64,000 nucleotides of DNA from Alcanivorax sp. 1008 (GTDB lineage: Bacteria > Pseudomonadota > Gammaproteobacteria > Pseudomonadales > Alcanivoracaceae), in assembly GCF_020667895.1 (NCBI RefSeq), contig NZ_JAFMPS010000003.1:185161-249160 (forward strand). The letters are read 5' to 3'. The stretch's first letter is position 1. Each line of letters opens with the position of its first letter. Shown here piece after piece: positions 35,738 through 44,331 of the stretch. The notes beneath the pieces are model-generated. The model did not search any database. It was not told where the DNA came from and worked only from the letters and a program-made list of their open reading frames with translations. The translations under genes were made by a program, and so were the position numbers.

Positions 35738-36465
35738 TGGATAGGGATCTCGGCCCAGCGCTGGCGATCGCCCTGACTCTGCATCTTTTGATTGTTGGAG
35801 CGGTGACTTTTACCTGGTCATCAGAGCCGACGATTAATCGTGTTCGGCCAGTTCCGCCCCATGTTATGGCCGTGGTCATGGAAAAGCCTGCCGCCAAGCC
35901 GGCGCCAAAGCCCGTGGCAAAGCCAAAACCGAAGCCGGTTGCCAAGCCTGAGCCAAAACCAACGCCAAAGCCAAAGCCAAAGCCTGTCGCAAAGCCGGTG
36001 CCGAAGCCTGAGCCAAAACCTGTAGCTAAGCCGCAGCCGGCTCCAGAGCCAGCGATTAAACCGGCGCCTTCATTTACTGCGCCCAAACTGGATGAGTTGT
36101 TGGCGACTGAAGATCGCGAGATTGATTTTGCCGTGGCAGAACAGCAGGCGCAGGCGGCCAGAGAGGCAACAGAGACAGAAACTTATGCAGCGGCAATACG
36201 CTCTGCGCTTAGCCAACGTTGGATTATTCCCGCCACTGCTCGCGAGAAGACCTCTCTTTCCGCAGATATTCGTATCCGGCTGCTGCCCGGGGGCGAGGTT
36301 TTGGATGTAAACCTGATCCGCTCCAGCGGCGATCGCGCTTTTGATGACTCTGCCATGTCTGCAGTACGTAGCGCAGGTAGGCTGCCGGTGCCATCCGGTG
36401 AGCTGTTTAACAAAAACTTTCGTGACATTACCATCAACTTTAATCCTCAGATGGCGGGCCAATGA
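35737..36465 (+). CDS. tolA: TolA with short, proline-rich (PKP) linker
   Basis: 242 residues, well under the 421 of E. coli. An N-terminal membrane helix (about 8-27) is followed by a linker of about 60 residues made of PKP, AKP and PEP units (roughly 48-110), as in TonB, in place of the long Ala/Lys helix usual in TolA. A short helix (QQAQAAREATETETYAAAI) leads to the TonB/TolA C-terminal domain, SQRWIIP through VRSAGRLPVP to ITINF, which binds TolB and Pal. Gene order fixes the identity. Starts at ATG 35737 rather than the adjoining GTG 35734. Confidence 0.93.
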   Translation: MDRDLGPALAIALTLHLLIVGAVTFTWSSEPTINRVRPVPPHVMAVVMEKPAAKPAPKPVAKPKPKPVAKPEPKPTPKPKPKPVAKPVPKPEPKPVAKPQPAPEPAIKPAPSFTAPKLDELLATEDREIDFAVAEQQAQAAREATETETYAAAIRSALSQRWIIPATAREKTSLSADIRIRLLPGGEVLDVNLIRSSGDRAFDDSAMSAVRSAGRLPVPSGELFNKNFRDITINFNPQMAGQ

Positions 36466-37745
36466 TCAGATTATTTTCCATTATTACCTCTATCTTGTTG
36501 GCAGGTGCTGCGCAGGCGCAGCTGATGATCCAGGTCACCGAGGGGCGGGTTGATGCCGTGCCGATTGCGGTTGTCCCCTTCGCTGCCGGCGGAGCTGCCG
36601 CTCCAGAGCAGATGGATGGGATTATTGCCGCCAACCTTCACCGTAGTGGCCAGTTTCGACCACTCCCGGCAGAGGATATGCTCAGCAGGCCAAGCCGTGG
36701 CGATCAGATAAGTTACCGGGATTTCCGGGTGCTCGGCAGTGAATTTATGGTAGTCGGTAGAGTTGACTCTTTGCCGGCGGGTGATTTTCGGGTGAGTTAC
36801 GAGCTCCATGATGTTCCCCGCGGAGCCAAGCTTATCAGCGAGACGTACCAGGTGCAGGGCACGCAGTTGCGGGATGTGGCCCATGCCATATCGGACCGAA
36901 TCTATGAGCAGCTCACTGGTGTGCGTGGTGCATTTGCTACCCGCATTCTCTATGTGACGCACAATCGTGGTGCAGACTATCCCTTTCAGCTGCAGTATGC
37001 CGATGCCGATGGAGCCCGCGCTCGCACGGTTTTGCGCAGCCGTGAGCCGATCATGAGCCCATCCTGGTCTCCGGATGGCAAGCAGATTGCATATGTCTCT
37101 TTCGAAGCAAGCGGCATGCCGGGGGTTTATATTCACGAGCTGGCAACCATGCAGCGTCAGTTGATTAGCAGTTTTAAAGGCATCAATGGTGCACCGGATT
37201 GGTCGCCGGATGGCCGCAAACTGGCTCTGACCTTGTCTCGTGATGGCAACCCGGAGATCTATGTGTTGGATATCGCCAGTCGCCAGCTGACTCGCATGAC
37301 CAATCACTTTGCCATTGACACGGAGGCAAGGTGGCTTCCTGATGGTCAGTCGCTGGTGTTTACCTCCAGTCGCGGCGGTGGTCCACAGATTTACCGGCTG
37401 GATATGAGGGACAAGTCGGTGCGCCGGGTCAGCTTCGAGGGTGATTACAATTCCAACCCGGCGGTGACACCGGATGGTCGCTATTTGGCCTATATTCATC
37501 GCAAGGGCGGCCAGTTCCATGTGGCTGTGCAGGATTTACAGCGTAATACGTTCAATATCGTCACTAGCACTGAACAAGATGAGTCTCCCAGTGTTGCGCC
37601 GAATGGAAGTATGATAATTTACGCGACGAAACATAGGGGTACGGGCGTTTTGCAGGCCGTATCCGTCGATGGCAGGATAAAGGTGCACTTGCCGTCGAAG
37701 GAGGGAGAAGTCAGGGAGCCATCTTGGTCACCGTTCTTCCAGTAA
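36462..37745 (+). CDS. tolB: Tol-Pal system beta-propeller protein TolB
   Basis: 427 residues with a signal peptide (cleaved after AQAQ region, about residue 20). The N-terminal alpha/beta domain (about 22-160) is followed by a six-bladed propeller with repeats SPSWSPDGKQIAYVS, APDWSPDGRKLAL, EARWLPDGQSLVF and so on. Periplasmic partner of Pal and TolA. Overlaps tolA by ATGA. Confidence 0.97.
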   Translation: MIRLFSIITSILLAGAAQAQLMIQVTEGRVDAVPIAVVPFAAGGAAAPEQMDGIIAANLHRSGQFRPLPAEDMLSRPSRGDQISYRDFRVLGSEFMVVGRVDSLPAGDFRVSYELHDVPRGAKLISETYQVQGTQLRDVAHAISDRIYEQLTGVRGAFATRILYVTHNRGADYPFQLQYADADGARARTVLRSREPIMSPSWSPDGKQIAYVSFEASGMPGVYIHELATMQRQLISSFKGINGAPDWSPDGRKLALTLSRDGNPEIYVLDIASRQLTRMTNHFAIDTEARWLPDGQSLVFTSSRGGGPQIYRLDMRDKSVRRVSFEGDYNSNPAVTPDGRYLAYIHRKGGQFHVAVQDLQRNTFNIVTSTEQDESPSVAPNGSMIIYATKHRGTGVLQAVSVDGRIKVHLPSKEGEVREPSWSPFFQ

Positions 37746-37796
37746 TGTTACCGGGCAGTGTTGCCCATTTGATAGCTACTTAACAGGAGTCACCCG

Positions 37797-38369
37797 ATGA
37801 GTGCCTTTGCTTCTAAATCCTTGTTTGCCGTATTGCTGGCCTCCACCCTGGTTGCTTGTTCCAGCAAGCCCACCGATGATCAGAGCGGCGACATGCAGTC
37901 TGCTCCGGCGACTCCTCAGTCTGAGGTTAGTGCGGTTGATGATCAGCAATCACTGCAGGCCCAGCAGAGCGCCATCGCGCTGACTGCCGAGAACTTCCAT
38001 AACCATCCGTCTAACTACGATGGTTCTACCAGCAGCCGGGTTATCTACTTCGCGTTTGATAATGCTTCTGTGCCGGCAGCGGCTTTCGATACTCTGCGTG
38101 CTCACGCCAACTACCTGAAAGGGAATAGCAACGCCAAGGTGCGTCTGGAAGGTCATGCAGACGAGCGTGGCACTCGCGAGTACAACGTGGCTCTGTCCGA
38201 GCGTCGTGCGCAGTCAGTCGAAAAGTTCCTGCGTGTTCAGGGCGTTTCCGCTGCACAGATCGAAATGGTCAGCTATGGCGAAGAGAAGCCGGCAGCATAT
38301 GGCAGCGATGAAATGTCCTGGGCGAAGAACCGCCGAGTGGAGCTGAACTACCTGTCTGGCCGTCCGTAA
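37797..38369 (+). CDS. pal: Peptidoglycan-associated lipoprotein Pal
   Basis: 190 residues. Lipobox LVAC with Cys21, a polar linker rich in Gln and Ser, then the OmpA-like peptidoglycan-binding domain: VIYFAFDNASV, LEGHADERGTREYNVALSERRAQSV and NRRVELNY. AGGAG ribosome site before ATG 37797. Anchors the outer membrane to the cell wall and is the end point of Tol energy transfer. Confidence 0.97.
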   Translation: MSAFASKSLFAVLLASTLVACSSKPTDDQSGDMQSAPATPQSEVSAVDDQQSLQAQQSAIALTAENFHNHPSNYDGSTSSRVIYFAFDNASVPAAAFDTLRAHANYLKGNSNAKVRLEGHADERGTREYNVALSERRAQSVEKFLRVQGVSAAQIEMVSYGEEKPAAYGSDEMSWAKNRRVELNYLSGRP

Positions 38370-38382
38370 CAGGGCTTAGATA

Positions 38383-39135
38383 ATGACTAAACGCCTGATT
38401 CTCGGCGTTATTCTGAGCGGGCTGTGGGTCTCTGCCTTTGCGCAGGGCCTCGGCCCGTTGTCAGTTGAAGATCGTGTTCAGGGCTCGCGCCAGTCCGCTG
38501 CCGCCAGCGACGAAGCGCTGATGATGCTGATGCAGCAATTGCAGCAATATGAGCAAGAAATCAGCATGTTACGCGGCCAGTTTGAAGAGCTTCGTTTTGA
38601 GCTTGATAACATGAAGCAGGCCGAGCGGGATCGCTACCTGGATCTTGATAGCCGCATTAATGCTTTGTCGGCGACTGGTACGGCGGTGTCGAGCGCAAAT
38701 AACCCCCAGGCCGCCACCTCTGCTGGAGCAGCCGTAGATACACCGGCGGACCCAGAGGCTGAGCGTTCAGCCTATATGGCTGCGCGGGATCTGCTTTATT
38801 CCAGCCGATTTGATGATGCGAGAAAGGCTTTTGAGGCCTATCTGTCCACTTACCCACAGGGACAGTTCCGGGATTTTTCCCACTTCTGGTTGGGCGAGGC
38901 TTGGCGAAGCCTGGATAAGCCCGACAGGGAGCAGGCGATGGTCCAGTTTCGTACCGTTATCGAACGCTTCCCCGATAGTAGCCGGGTGCCCTCGGCCATG
39001 TATCGCCTGGCGATGCTGGAAGCCGAGTCAGGCAAGACTGACCAGGCCCGAGCGACCCTTAACCGGGTCATTCAGCAGTTCCCCAGCTCGTCTGAAGCGG
39101 GATACGCAAGAACTATGCTCGAGCAGCTTAAGTAA
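38383..39135 (+). CDS. cpoB: Cell division coordinator CpoB
   Basis: 250 residues with a signal peptide (cleaved near AFA-Q), an N-terminal trimerising coiled coil (about 45-95, LMMLMQQLQQYEQEISMLRGQ), an Ala/Ser linker and three TPR-like repeats at the C-terminus (YMAARDLLYSSRFDDARKAFEAYL onward). It couples Tol function to PBP1B peptidoglycan synthesis at division. Starts 13 bases after pal. Confidence 0.94.
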   Translation: MTKRLILGVILSGLWVSAFAQGLGPLSVEDRVQGSRQSAAASDEALMMLMQQLQQYEQEISMLRGQFEELRFELDNMKQAERDRYLDLDSRINALSATGTAVSSANNPQAATSAGAAVDTPADPEAERSAYMAARDLLYSSRFDDARKAFEAYLSTYPQGQFRDFSHFWLGEAWRSLDKPDREQAMVQFRTVIERFPDSSRVPSAMYRLAMLEAESGKTDQARATLNRVIQQFPSSSEAGYARTMLEQLK

Positions 39136-39172
39136 CTCCTGATGGCTCCTGTGGAGCCTGTTTGAGGCATCC

Positions 39173-39814
39173 TTGGATCTGCGAATCAGCGAAATCTTCC
39201 ACTCCTTGCAAGGCGAGGCACGCAGCGTCGGGCGCCCGACCGTGTTCGTGCGCCTGACGGGCTGCCCTCAGCGCTGTGTCTGGTGTGATACGGAATATGC
39301 CTTCTCGGGCGGCGCGAAGTACTCCATTGACACCGTTCTCAAGGATGTTGGCGAGTATCAAGCTGAGTATGTAACGGTGACCGGTGGTGAGCCGTTGGCA
39401 CAGCCAGCTGTCCACCCGTTATTGGTCGAGTTATGCGATGCGGGCTATCAGGTCAACCTGGAGACCGGCGGGGCACTGGACATCAGCGAGGTGGATTCTC
39501 GGGTCAGCATCGTTATGGACCTCAAGGCCCCGGGATCCGGTGAGCTGCATAACAACCGTTTGGAAAACATTGCGCTGCTGTCAGCCAAGGATCAGGTCAA
39601 GTTCGTGCTTGCCGATCGGCGTGACTATGATTGGGCGAGGATGCAGCTGGACCAGTATGGTCTAGCCAGACGCGTCAGCGAGGTGCTGTTCTCACCGGTA
39701 TTTGGCCAGCTGGATCCAGCCGAGCTGGCTGGCTGGATCCTTGACGATCGTTTGCCGGTGCGCTTTCAGCTGCAGCTACACAAGCTACTGTGGAAGGATG
39801 CGAGGGGTAAATGA
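39173..39814 (+). CDS. queE: 7-carboxy-7-deazaguanine synthase QueE
   Basis: Radical-SAM ring contraction of 6-carboxytetrahydropterin in queuosine synthesis. 213 residues; start is TTG 39173 with GAGG at 39164-39167. The cluster motif is [13 protein letters not shown] (C-x3-C-x2-C), with TVTGGEPL and NLETGG as substrate and SAM sites. Overlaps queC by ATGA. Confidence 0.95.
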   Translation: MDLRISEIFHSLQGEARSVGRPTVFVRLTGCPQRCVWCDTEYAFSGGAKYSIDTVLKDVGEYQAEYVTVTGGEPLAQPAVHPLLVELCDAGYQVNLETGGALDISEVDSRVSIVMDLKAPGSGELHNNRLENIALLSAKDQVKFVLADRRDYDWARMQLDQYGLARRVSEVLFSPVFGQLDPAELAGWILDDRLPVRFQLQLHKLLWKDARGK

Positions 39815-40488
39815 AGAGCAGGGCGGTGGTATTGCTTTCTGGCGGTCTGGACTCAGCGACCTGTCTGGCTCTGGCCAGAAAGGAAGGTTTGGAGTGCCAT
39901 ACTGTTTCTTTTGACTATGGCCAGCGTCACCGCGCTGAGTTGGTTGCTGCACAGCAGTTGGCTAGCTCTCTGGGCGCCACCACCCACCGGGTTATTGAGC
40001 TGGGCCTGGGTTCCATTGGCGGATCGGCCTTAACTGACAATGCTATTGCCGTGCCGGAAAATGGCGGGGAAGGAATTCCTGTGACCTATGTCCCGGCCCG
40101 TAATACGGTCTTTCTGTCGTTGGCACTGGGGCTGGCGGAAGTGCTGGATGCCGAGGAGATCCATATTGGCGTTAACGCTGTTGATTACTCCGGCTATCCG
40201 GACTGTCGTCCGGAGTTCGTCGCAGCATTCCAGCAGCTCGCTGACGTGGCCACCAAGGCAGGTGTGGAGGGCCATGGCCCACGGATTGTCACTCCGTTGC
40301 TGAATCTCAGTAAGGCGCAGATCATTCTGGCAGGAATAACAGCCGGACTGGATTACGCGTTAACTGTGTCCTGCTATCAGGCGGATGAACATGGTTTTGC
40401 CTGTGGCCGCTGCGATAGCTGCCGGTTACGTAGCGAGGGTTTCGCTAGTGCTGGAGTCAAGGATTCCACGAGATATCGATCAATCTGA
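39811..40488 (+). CDS. queC: 7-cyano-7-deazaguanine synthase QueC
   Basis: 225 residues. ATP-dependent conversion of carboxy-deazaguanine to preQ0. PP-loop LSGGLDSAT near the N-terminus; the C-terminal zinc site is built from [21 protein letters not shown] (four Cys). Next step after QueE, co-translated with it. QueD and QueF are not in the window. Confidence 0.97.
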   Translation: MKSRAVVLLSGGLDSATCLALARKEGLECHTVSFDYGQRHRAELVAAQQLASSLGATTHRVIELGLGSIGGSALTDNAIAVPENGGEGIPVTYVPARNTVFLSLALGLAEVLDAEEIHIGVNAVDYSGYPDCRPEFVAAFQQLADVATKAGVEGHGPRIVTPLLNLSKAQIILAGITAGLDYALTVSCYQADEHGFACGRCDSCRLRSEGFASAGVKDSTRYRSI

Positions 40489-40530
40489 GCGGACTCGGTG
40501 CCACGATGGGAAAAAAACATGCATTTTCTC

Positions 40531-40558
40531 TTGTCGGGCGCGGAAAAATCAGTATCAT
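40531..40558 (+). promoter_or_regulatory. Candidate tRNA-Lys promoter
   Basis: TTGTCG (40531-40536), 16-base spacer, TATCAT (40553-40558), then a GC-rich stretch GCGCCTC at the expected start. Typical of stable-RNA promoters under stringent control. It ends 14 bases before the mature tRNA. Confidence 0.6.
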
Positions 40559-40572
40559 TTGCGCCTCTTTCG

Positions 40573-40647
40573 GGGCCGTTAGCTCAGCGGTAGAGCAGTT
40601 GGCTTTTAACCAATTGGTCGATGGTTCGAATCCATCACGGCCCACCA
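40573..40647 (+). tRNA. tRNA-Lys(UUU)
   Basis: A 75-base cloverleaf: acceptor GGGCCGT/ACGGCCC, D-arm GCTC/GAGC, anticodon arm GTTGG-CTTTTAA-CCAAT with anticodon TTT, T-arm GATGG-TTCGAAT-CCATC, and an encoded CCA (40645-40647). Discriminator base A. Confidence 0.98.
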
Positions 40648-40658
40648 TGATCAAACGT

Positions 40659-40692
40659 AAAAAGCCCCGCAGTGTTAGCTGTGGGGCTTTTT
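40659..40692 (+). terminator. Terminator of tRNA-Lys
   Basis: A 14-bp stem (A5-GCCCCGCAG with CTGTGGGGC-T5, one G-T pair) around a 6-base loop, beginning 11 bases after the tRNA. The T-run forms the 3' side of the stem base. Confidence 0.93.
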
Positions 40693-40729
40693 ATTTTGTG
40701 CCGGTAAAAAAAACAGGGAGCAACACTCC

Positions 40730-41635
40730 ATGATGATTGTGATTTTGATACTGGCTGCATATGCCGGCTGCATAATATTTCTGCGGGTTCGCAACCGTGT
40801 TTCGTTCGAACTGGGGCGGCAGTTGACTGACTTCTCCACCTTCATGGTGCCCTTTAATATTCCGGCGTACTTACTGTCTAAGGTGCCCACCACCGCACGG
40901 CTTTCCATGGACAGCTTTCCGGAGCTAAAGATTTTACAAGACAACTGGGAGGTCATTCGTGATGAGGCGTTAGAGCTGTATGGTCAAGGTCATATAGCAG
41001 TAAAAGATGATTTGCCTGCCAGCAGTTTCTACAAGGACAATCGTTGGAAAAGCTTCTATCTGAAGGTCTATAACAACGATATCCCGTCTGCCTACCAGTT
41101 GGCGCCGAAAACTCGGGCCCTGATTGATCAGGTGCCAGGAATGAATATTGCCTTATTTGCAGTTCTGATGCCCGGCAAGCGCCTGAATAAACATCATGAT
41201 CCTTTTGCTTATACTGTGCGCTACTCCTTGGGCTTGTCTACGCCAAACGACGAAGCCTGTGGATTGATGATTAATGGCGATCACTATATCTGGAAGGACG
41301 GTGACAGCATCATCTTCGACGAGACCTATCTACACTCGGCTTATAACGATACGGATAAGCCACGCATTATTCTGATGACAGATATTGATCGTCCAATGCG
41401 CCCGCGTTTTGTCCAGCGTCTGTATTATTACTTTGGCAGTTTTTTCAACAGCCTGTTCTATATCGATAATATCGATAGCAGCCACTCTGGCATCGGCAAC
41501 CGTTTGGGCAAGGGCGTGCTGGCTTACAAGGATGTGCTAAAGAAGATCAAACGCTGGAATCGCCCCGTGTATGTGATCGGCAAGTGGCTGGTAATTCTTG
41601 CGGTACTGGGGCTCGCCATAAGAGCTATTGGCTGA
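40730..41635 (+). CDS. lpxO: LpxO-like lipid A 2-hydroxylase (Asp/Asn beta-hydroxylase family)
   Basis: 301 residues. Fe(II)/2-oxoglutarate oxygenase that adds a 2-OH to a secondary acyl chain of lipid A at the inner membrane. N-terminal membrane helix, C-terminal hydrophobic segment (about 280-300). The iron ligands fit HHDPFAYTVRYSLGL (HxD) and the later His of FDETYLHSAYN. Many blocks match Salmonella LpxO as I recall it (RQL.D.STFM.P, FPELK.LQ.NWE.IRDEAL, MFDET..H). ATG at 40730, with an alternative at 40733. Confidence 0.85.
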   Translation: MMIVILILAAYAGCIIFLRVRNRVSFELGRQLTDFSTFMVPFNIPAYLLSKVPTTARLSMDSFPELKILQDNWEVIRDEALELYGQGHIAVKDDLPASSFYKDNRWKSFYLKVYNNDIPSAYQLAPKTRALIDQVPGMNIALFAVLMPGKRLNKHHDPFAYTVRYSLGLSTPNDEACGLMINGDHYIWKDGDSIIFDETYLHSAYNDTDKPRIILMTDIDRPMRPRFVQRLYYYFGSFFNSLFYIDNIDSSHSGIGNRLGKGVLAYKDVLKKIKRWNRPVYVIGKWLVILAVLGLAIRAIG

Positions 41636-41647
41636 GTGCCTTATTGT

Positions 41648-41683
41648 CCTAAGGTGGCCCGGTGATAACTGGGCCACCTTAGG
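41648..41683. terminator. Strong hairpin between lpxO and porin genes
   Basis: A perfect 13-bp stem CCTAAGGTGGCCC/GGGCCACCTTAGG (41648-41660, 41671-41683) with a 10-base loop. No T-run on either side, so it may be a transcript-end stabiliser or a shared factor-dependent terminator for the two converging genes. Confidence 0.6.
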
Positions 41684-41689
41684 CGTCGA

Positions 41690-42748
41690 CTAAAAACGAT
41701 AAATCATTCCTGCGGAAACCGCGTCTGGTGTGTCGCCGTTTCCGCTGACCAGGTCATCATTGCGCCCCTGAGACCATGGATCACGGTTGATGAGGTCGCC
41801 GTTAGTCACTTGGCCGTAGGTGCCATAAAACACAAGCTCTTTGGCTACGGTGTACTCCATGCCAACGGCAAAAAGTTCCGCATCCTGATCAACGCCCGCC
41901 GCGTTCAGCCTGTAGTAGTGAGTTTTAACGGCAAGTTTGTCTGTAATGTTTTGCTTGATGCCGGCGCCCCAGGCATCAATGTCCGGGTTGTCGGCTCGCT
42001 GATACAGACCGACCAAGCGAGTATCACCTAGTTGCCACGATAGCGCAGCACGACTGGCTTGCCGTTCGGTCAGCACCGCAGCGACGGCTCTGGCGGACTT
42101 TTCATGGGCTACAGCTAACCAAATATTTTCGCCACGCCATTCCAGTGAGGCACTCCATGAAGCCTGATCCGACGAAGTAGCAGCGGCGGCATCCTGATTG
42201 CTGGAGTATTGCAAGTTGGCAGTCAGGTTGTTCCAGGATGGCGTCTGATAGGCGATTGAATTGCGTAACCGTTCATTCCACCAGTTGGCATCGGTGGTGG
42301 TGGTAAGACCATCGGCGATGTCGGCACGAAGGATATTGCGGCCGTCGCCGACCTGATCCGAGAACAGACTTGTGCGGCTGTGCAGGAGCTTGAATGGGGT
42401 GTCAAAGCGTCCAGCACGAAGCTGCCCCCAGTCGCCGCGTAACCCAGCAAAGGTATTGCGGTCGGTTGCCAGGGCGGAACCATTATCCGCATAGACCTCC
42501 ACCTCAACCTGCCAGATCGCCGTTAGCGCATCGGAAATGGGGGTGTTGCCACGAAAGCCCAGTCGACTGCTGTTACTCGATATAGTGGCGCCTTCATCGC
42601 CGGAATTCGGGTTGACAGGGTCGCCAGCATCCGCATTAAGGTAATCCGCCGATATATGGAAAAGGCCATAGATTTCAGCCTCGCCAGCAGAGGCTGACAG
42701 CGGAGTCAGCGCTGCCAGTAGTGCCGGGGCGAGATGTTTGATACGCAT
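41690..42748 (-). CDS. General outer-membrane porin
   Basis: 352 residues with a signal peptide (cleaved after SASA-GEA, about residue 21). A typical trimeric 16-strand porin: EAEIYGLFHISADYL at strand 1, SNSSRLGFRG, LTAIWQVEVEVY, TFAGLRGDWGQLRAGRFDTPFK with loop-3 region following, and C-terminal MIYRF ending in Phe, the barrel-assembly signal. Substrate preference cannot be told. Monocistronic by layout. Confidence 0.92.
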   Translation of the reverse strand: MRIKHLAPALLAALTPLSASAGEAEIYGLFHISADYLNADAGDPVNPNSGDEGATISSNSSRLGFRGNTPISDALTAIWQVEVEVYADNGSALATDRNTFAGLRGDWGQLRAGRFDTPFKLLHSRTSLFSDQVGDGRNILRADIADGLTTTTDANWWNERLRNSIAYQTPSWNNLTANLQYSSNQDAAAATSSDQASWSASLEWRGENIWLAVAHEKSARAVAAVLTERQASRAALSWQLGDTRLVGLYQRADNPDIDAWGAGIKQNITDKLAVKTHYYRLNAAGVDQDAELFAVGMEYTVAKELVFYGTYGQVTNGDLINRDPWSQGRNDDLVSGNGDTPDAVSAGMIYRF

Positions 42749-42876
42749 GGATTTCTCTCCGTGACCAGAAAAGGGCAGGGTACGTTGTTGTGAAGGATTT
42801 ATGAAGGGAGTGGTTTCACATCGGAGTCACGGTGTACAAGGCTACCATTACCGCTATATTGACTAGGAAAACAGGG

Positions 42877-44331
42877 ATGCCCGCCGCGCCAATGGAAGCT
42901 GTACTGGTCTGGTTTCGAAATGATCTGCGAGTTCATGAGCACGCAGCCCTGTCCGCCGCACTGGCCGATGGCCGCTCCGTTCGAGCCGTCTACTTTCTAT
43001 GTGAGGATCAGTGGGATCGTCACCATGTGGCGCCTCTGCGTCGGTGGTATGTTCTGGAGTCTTTGCGGGAGCTTGGGGAGAGGCTGGCTCGCTTCGGTGT
43101 GCCACTGGATATCATCAAAGCGGGTACTTTTCAGGCTGTGGCACCTCTACTTGGGGATTATTTATCGCGCCATTCAGTCTGCAAGGTGTTCGTTGGTCGC
43201 GAGTACCTTCGTAATGAGCTTGATCGCGATAGGGCGTGTGCCGCGGTGGCGAGTAGCTGCGGGGCCGAAATCCAGGGCTTTGACCATGGCGTGCTAGTGC
43301 CGCCGCGCCTGTTGACGACCGGGCAGGGCAAGCCATATACGGTTTTCTCTCCGTACCGTCGCAGTTGGCAAAAATGGCTGGATAGTCATGGGCCGGAACC
43401 GCTCCCGTCAGCAAAGCGCAAGCGCGGGGCCAGGCAAGTCAACTTTGAAGGTCACCTCCTCATTGATGCAGCGTTGGCCGGTCTGGCGATAGACCCGGCT
43501 TTAACAGCCAGTTGGCAAGCCGGCGAGCAGGCGGCCCGTGGGCGTCTAAAGGCTTTTGTCAGCACGTCTCTTGCGGGCTATCAGCGGCAACGAGACTTTC
43601 CTGCGTTGAGTGGAACCAGCATGCTGTCCGTCGCGCTATCTGCGGGCACGCTGTCGGTGGCAGAGTGTTGGCACCTGGCCCGCGTTGGACTGCAGCAGTC
43701 GGCGCAGCGAGAGGGGGCAGAATGCTGGATTGGTGAGCTGGCATGGAGAGATTTCTATCGACAGATAATGGCCAATTTCCCGCGACTGGCCGTGGGGGAG
43801 CCGTTCCGCGAAGAGACTCGCTTTATTCAATGGTCATCTGACGAGTCTTTGTTTCAGGCATGGTGCGAGGGGCGCACGGGCTATCCTCTTGTTGATGCCG
43901 CCCAGCGTCAACTGGTCCAGACCGGCTGGATGCACAACAGGCTCCGCATGGTCTCGGCCATGTTTTTAACCAAGAACCTTTTTATAGACTGGCGTCGTGG
44001 CGAACAGTTCTTTATGCGCCACCTGATAGATGGAGATTTTGCTGCCAACAACGGTGGCTGGCAGTGGAGCGCCTCCACCGGTACGGACGCTGCCCCTTAC
44101 TTCCGGGTGTTCAGCCCTGTCAGGCAAAGTCAGCGCTTTGACCCGGATGGCGAGTTTATTCGTCGCTACGTGCCTGAGCTGGCCGAGATGGACAACAAGT
44201 GGATCCACGAGCCGTGGAAAGCGCCCCATCCAGTGGCTGGTTATCCCAGTCCGGTGGTTGATCAAGCAGGTGTTCGGGACAGGGTCACTGCTGCATTCCG
44301 GGCAGCCAGGGAAATAATGGAGAGTCAATGA
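42877..44331 (+). CDS. phrB: CPD-type deoxyribodipyrimidine photolyase
   Basis: 484 residues from ATG 42877 (AGGA 9 bases upstream); GTG 42832 and ATG 42892 are alternatives. N-terminal antenna-binding domain begins AVLVWFRNDLRVHEHAAL; the FAD domain shows ELAWRDFYRQI, TGYPLVDAAQRQL, TGWMHNRLRMVSAMFLTKNL and NNGGWQWSASTGTDAAPYFR. It splits UV pyrimidine dimers using light. First gene of a tight four-gene run (4-base overlaps) with an oxidoreductase, DUF1365 and a Cfa-type enzyme. Confidence 0.95.
   Translation: MPAAPMEAVLVWFRNDLRVHEHAALSAALADGRSVRAVYFLCEDQWDRHHVAPLRRWYVLESLRELGERLARFGVPLDIIKAGTFQAVAPLLGDYLSRHSVCKVFVGREYLRNELDRDRACAAVASSCGAEIQGFDHGVLVPPRLLTTGQGKPYTVFSPYRRSWQKWLDSHGPEPLPSAKRKRGARQVNFEGHLLIDAALAGLAIDPALTASWQAGEQAARGRLKAFVSTSLAGYQRQRDFPALSGTSMLSVALSAGTLSVAECWHLARVGLQQSAQREGAECWIGELAWRDFYRQIMANFPRLAVGEPFREETRFIQWSSDESLFQAWCEGRTGYPLVDAAQRQLVQTGWMHNRLRMVSAMFLTKNLFIDWRRGEQFFMRHLIDGDFAANNGGWQWSASTGTDAAPYFRVFSPVRQSQRFDPDGEFIRRYVPELAEMDNKWIHEPWKAPHPVAGYPSPVVDQAGVRDRVTAAFRAAREIMESQ

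Noticed and set aside
35715..36086. Gly/Phe-rich 123-codon frame on the minus strand
   Set aside because: It is the complement of the tolA PKP repeats; the repeat pattern comes from the TolA linker.
36471..37520. 349-codon open frame on the minus strand
   Set aside because: Antisense to tolB, which has clear propeller repeats; the composition looks like a complement of codon bias.
42749..42876. ChrR/sigma-E type promoter before the photolyase run
   Set aside because: No TGATCC-like -35 is visible; only a weak TGTACA-16-TATATT sigma-70-like pair that sits too close to the start.
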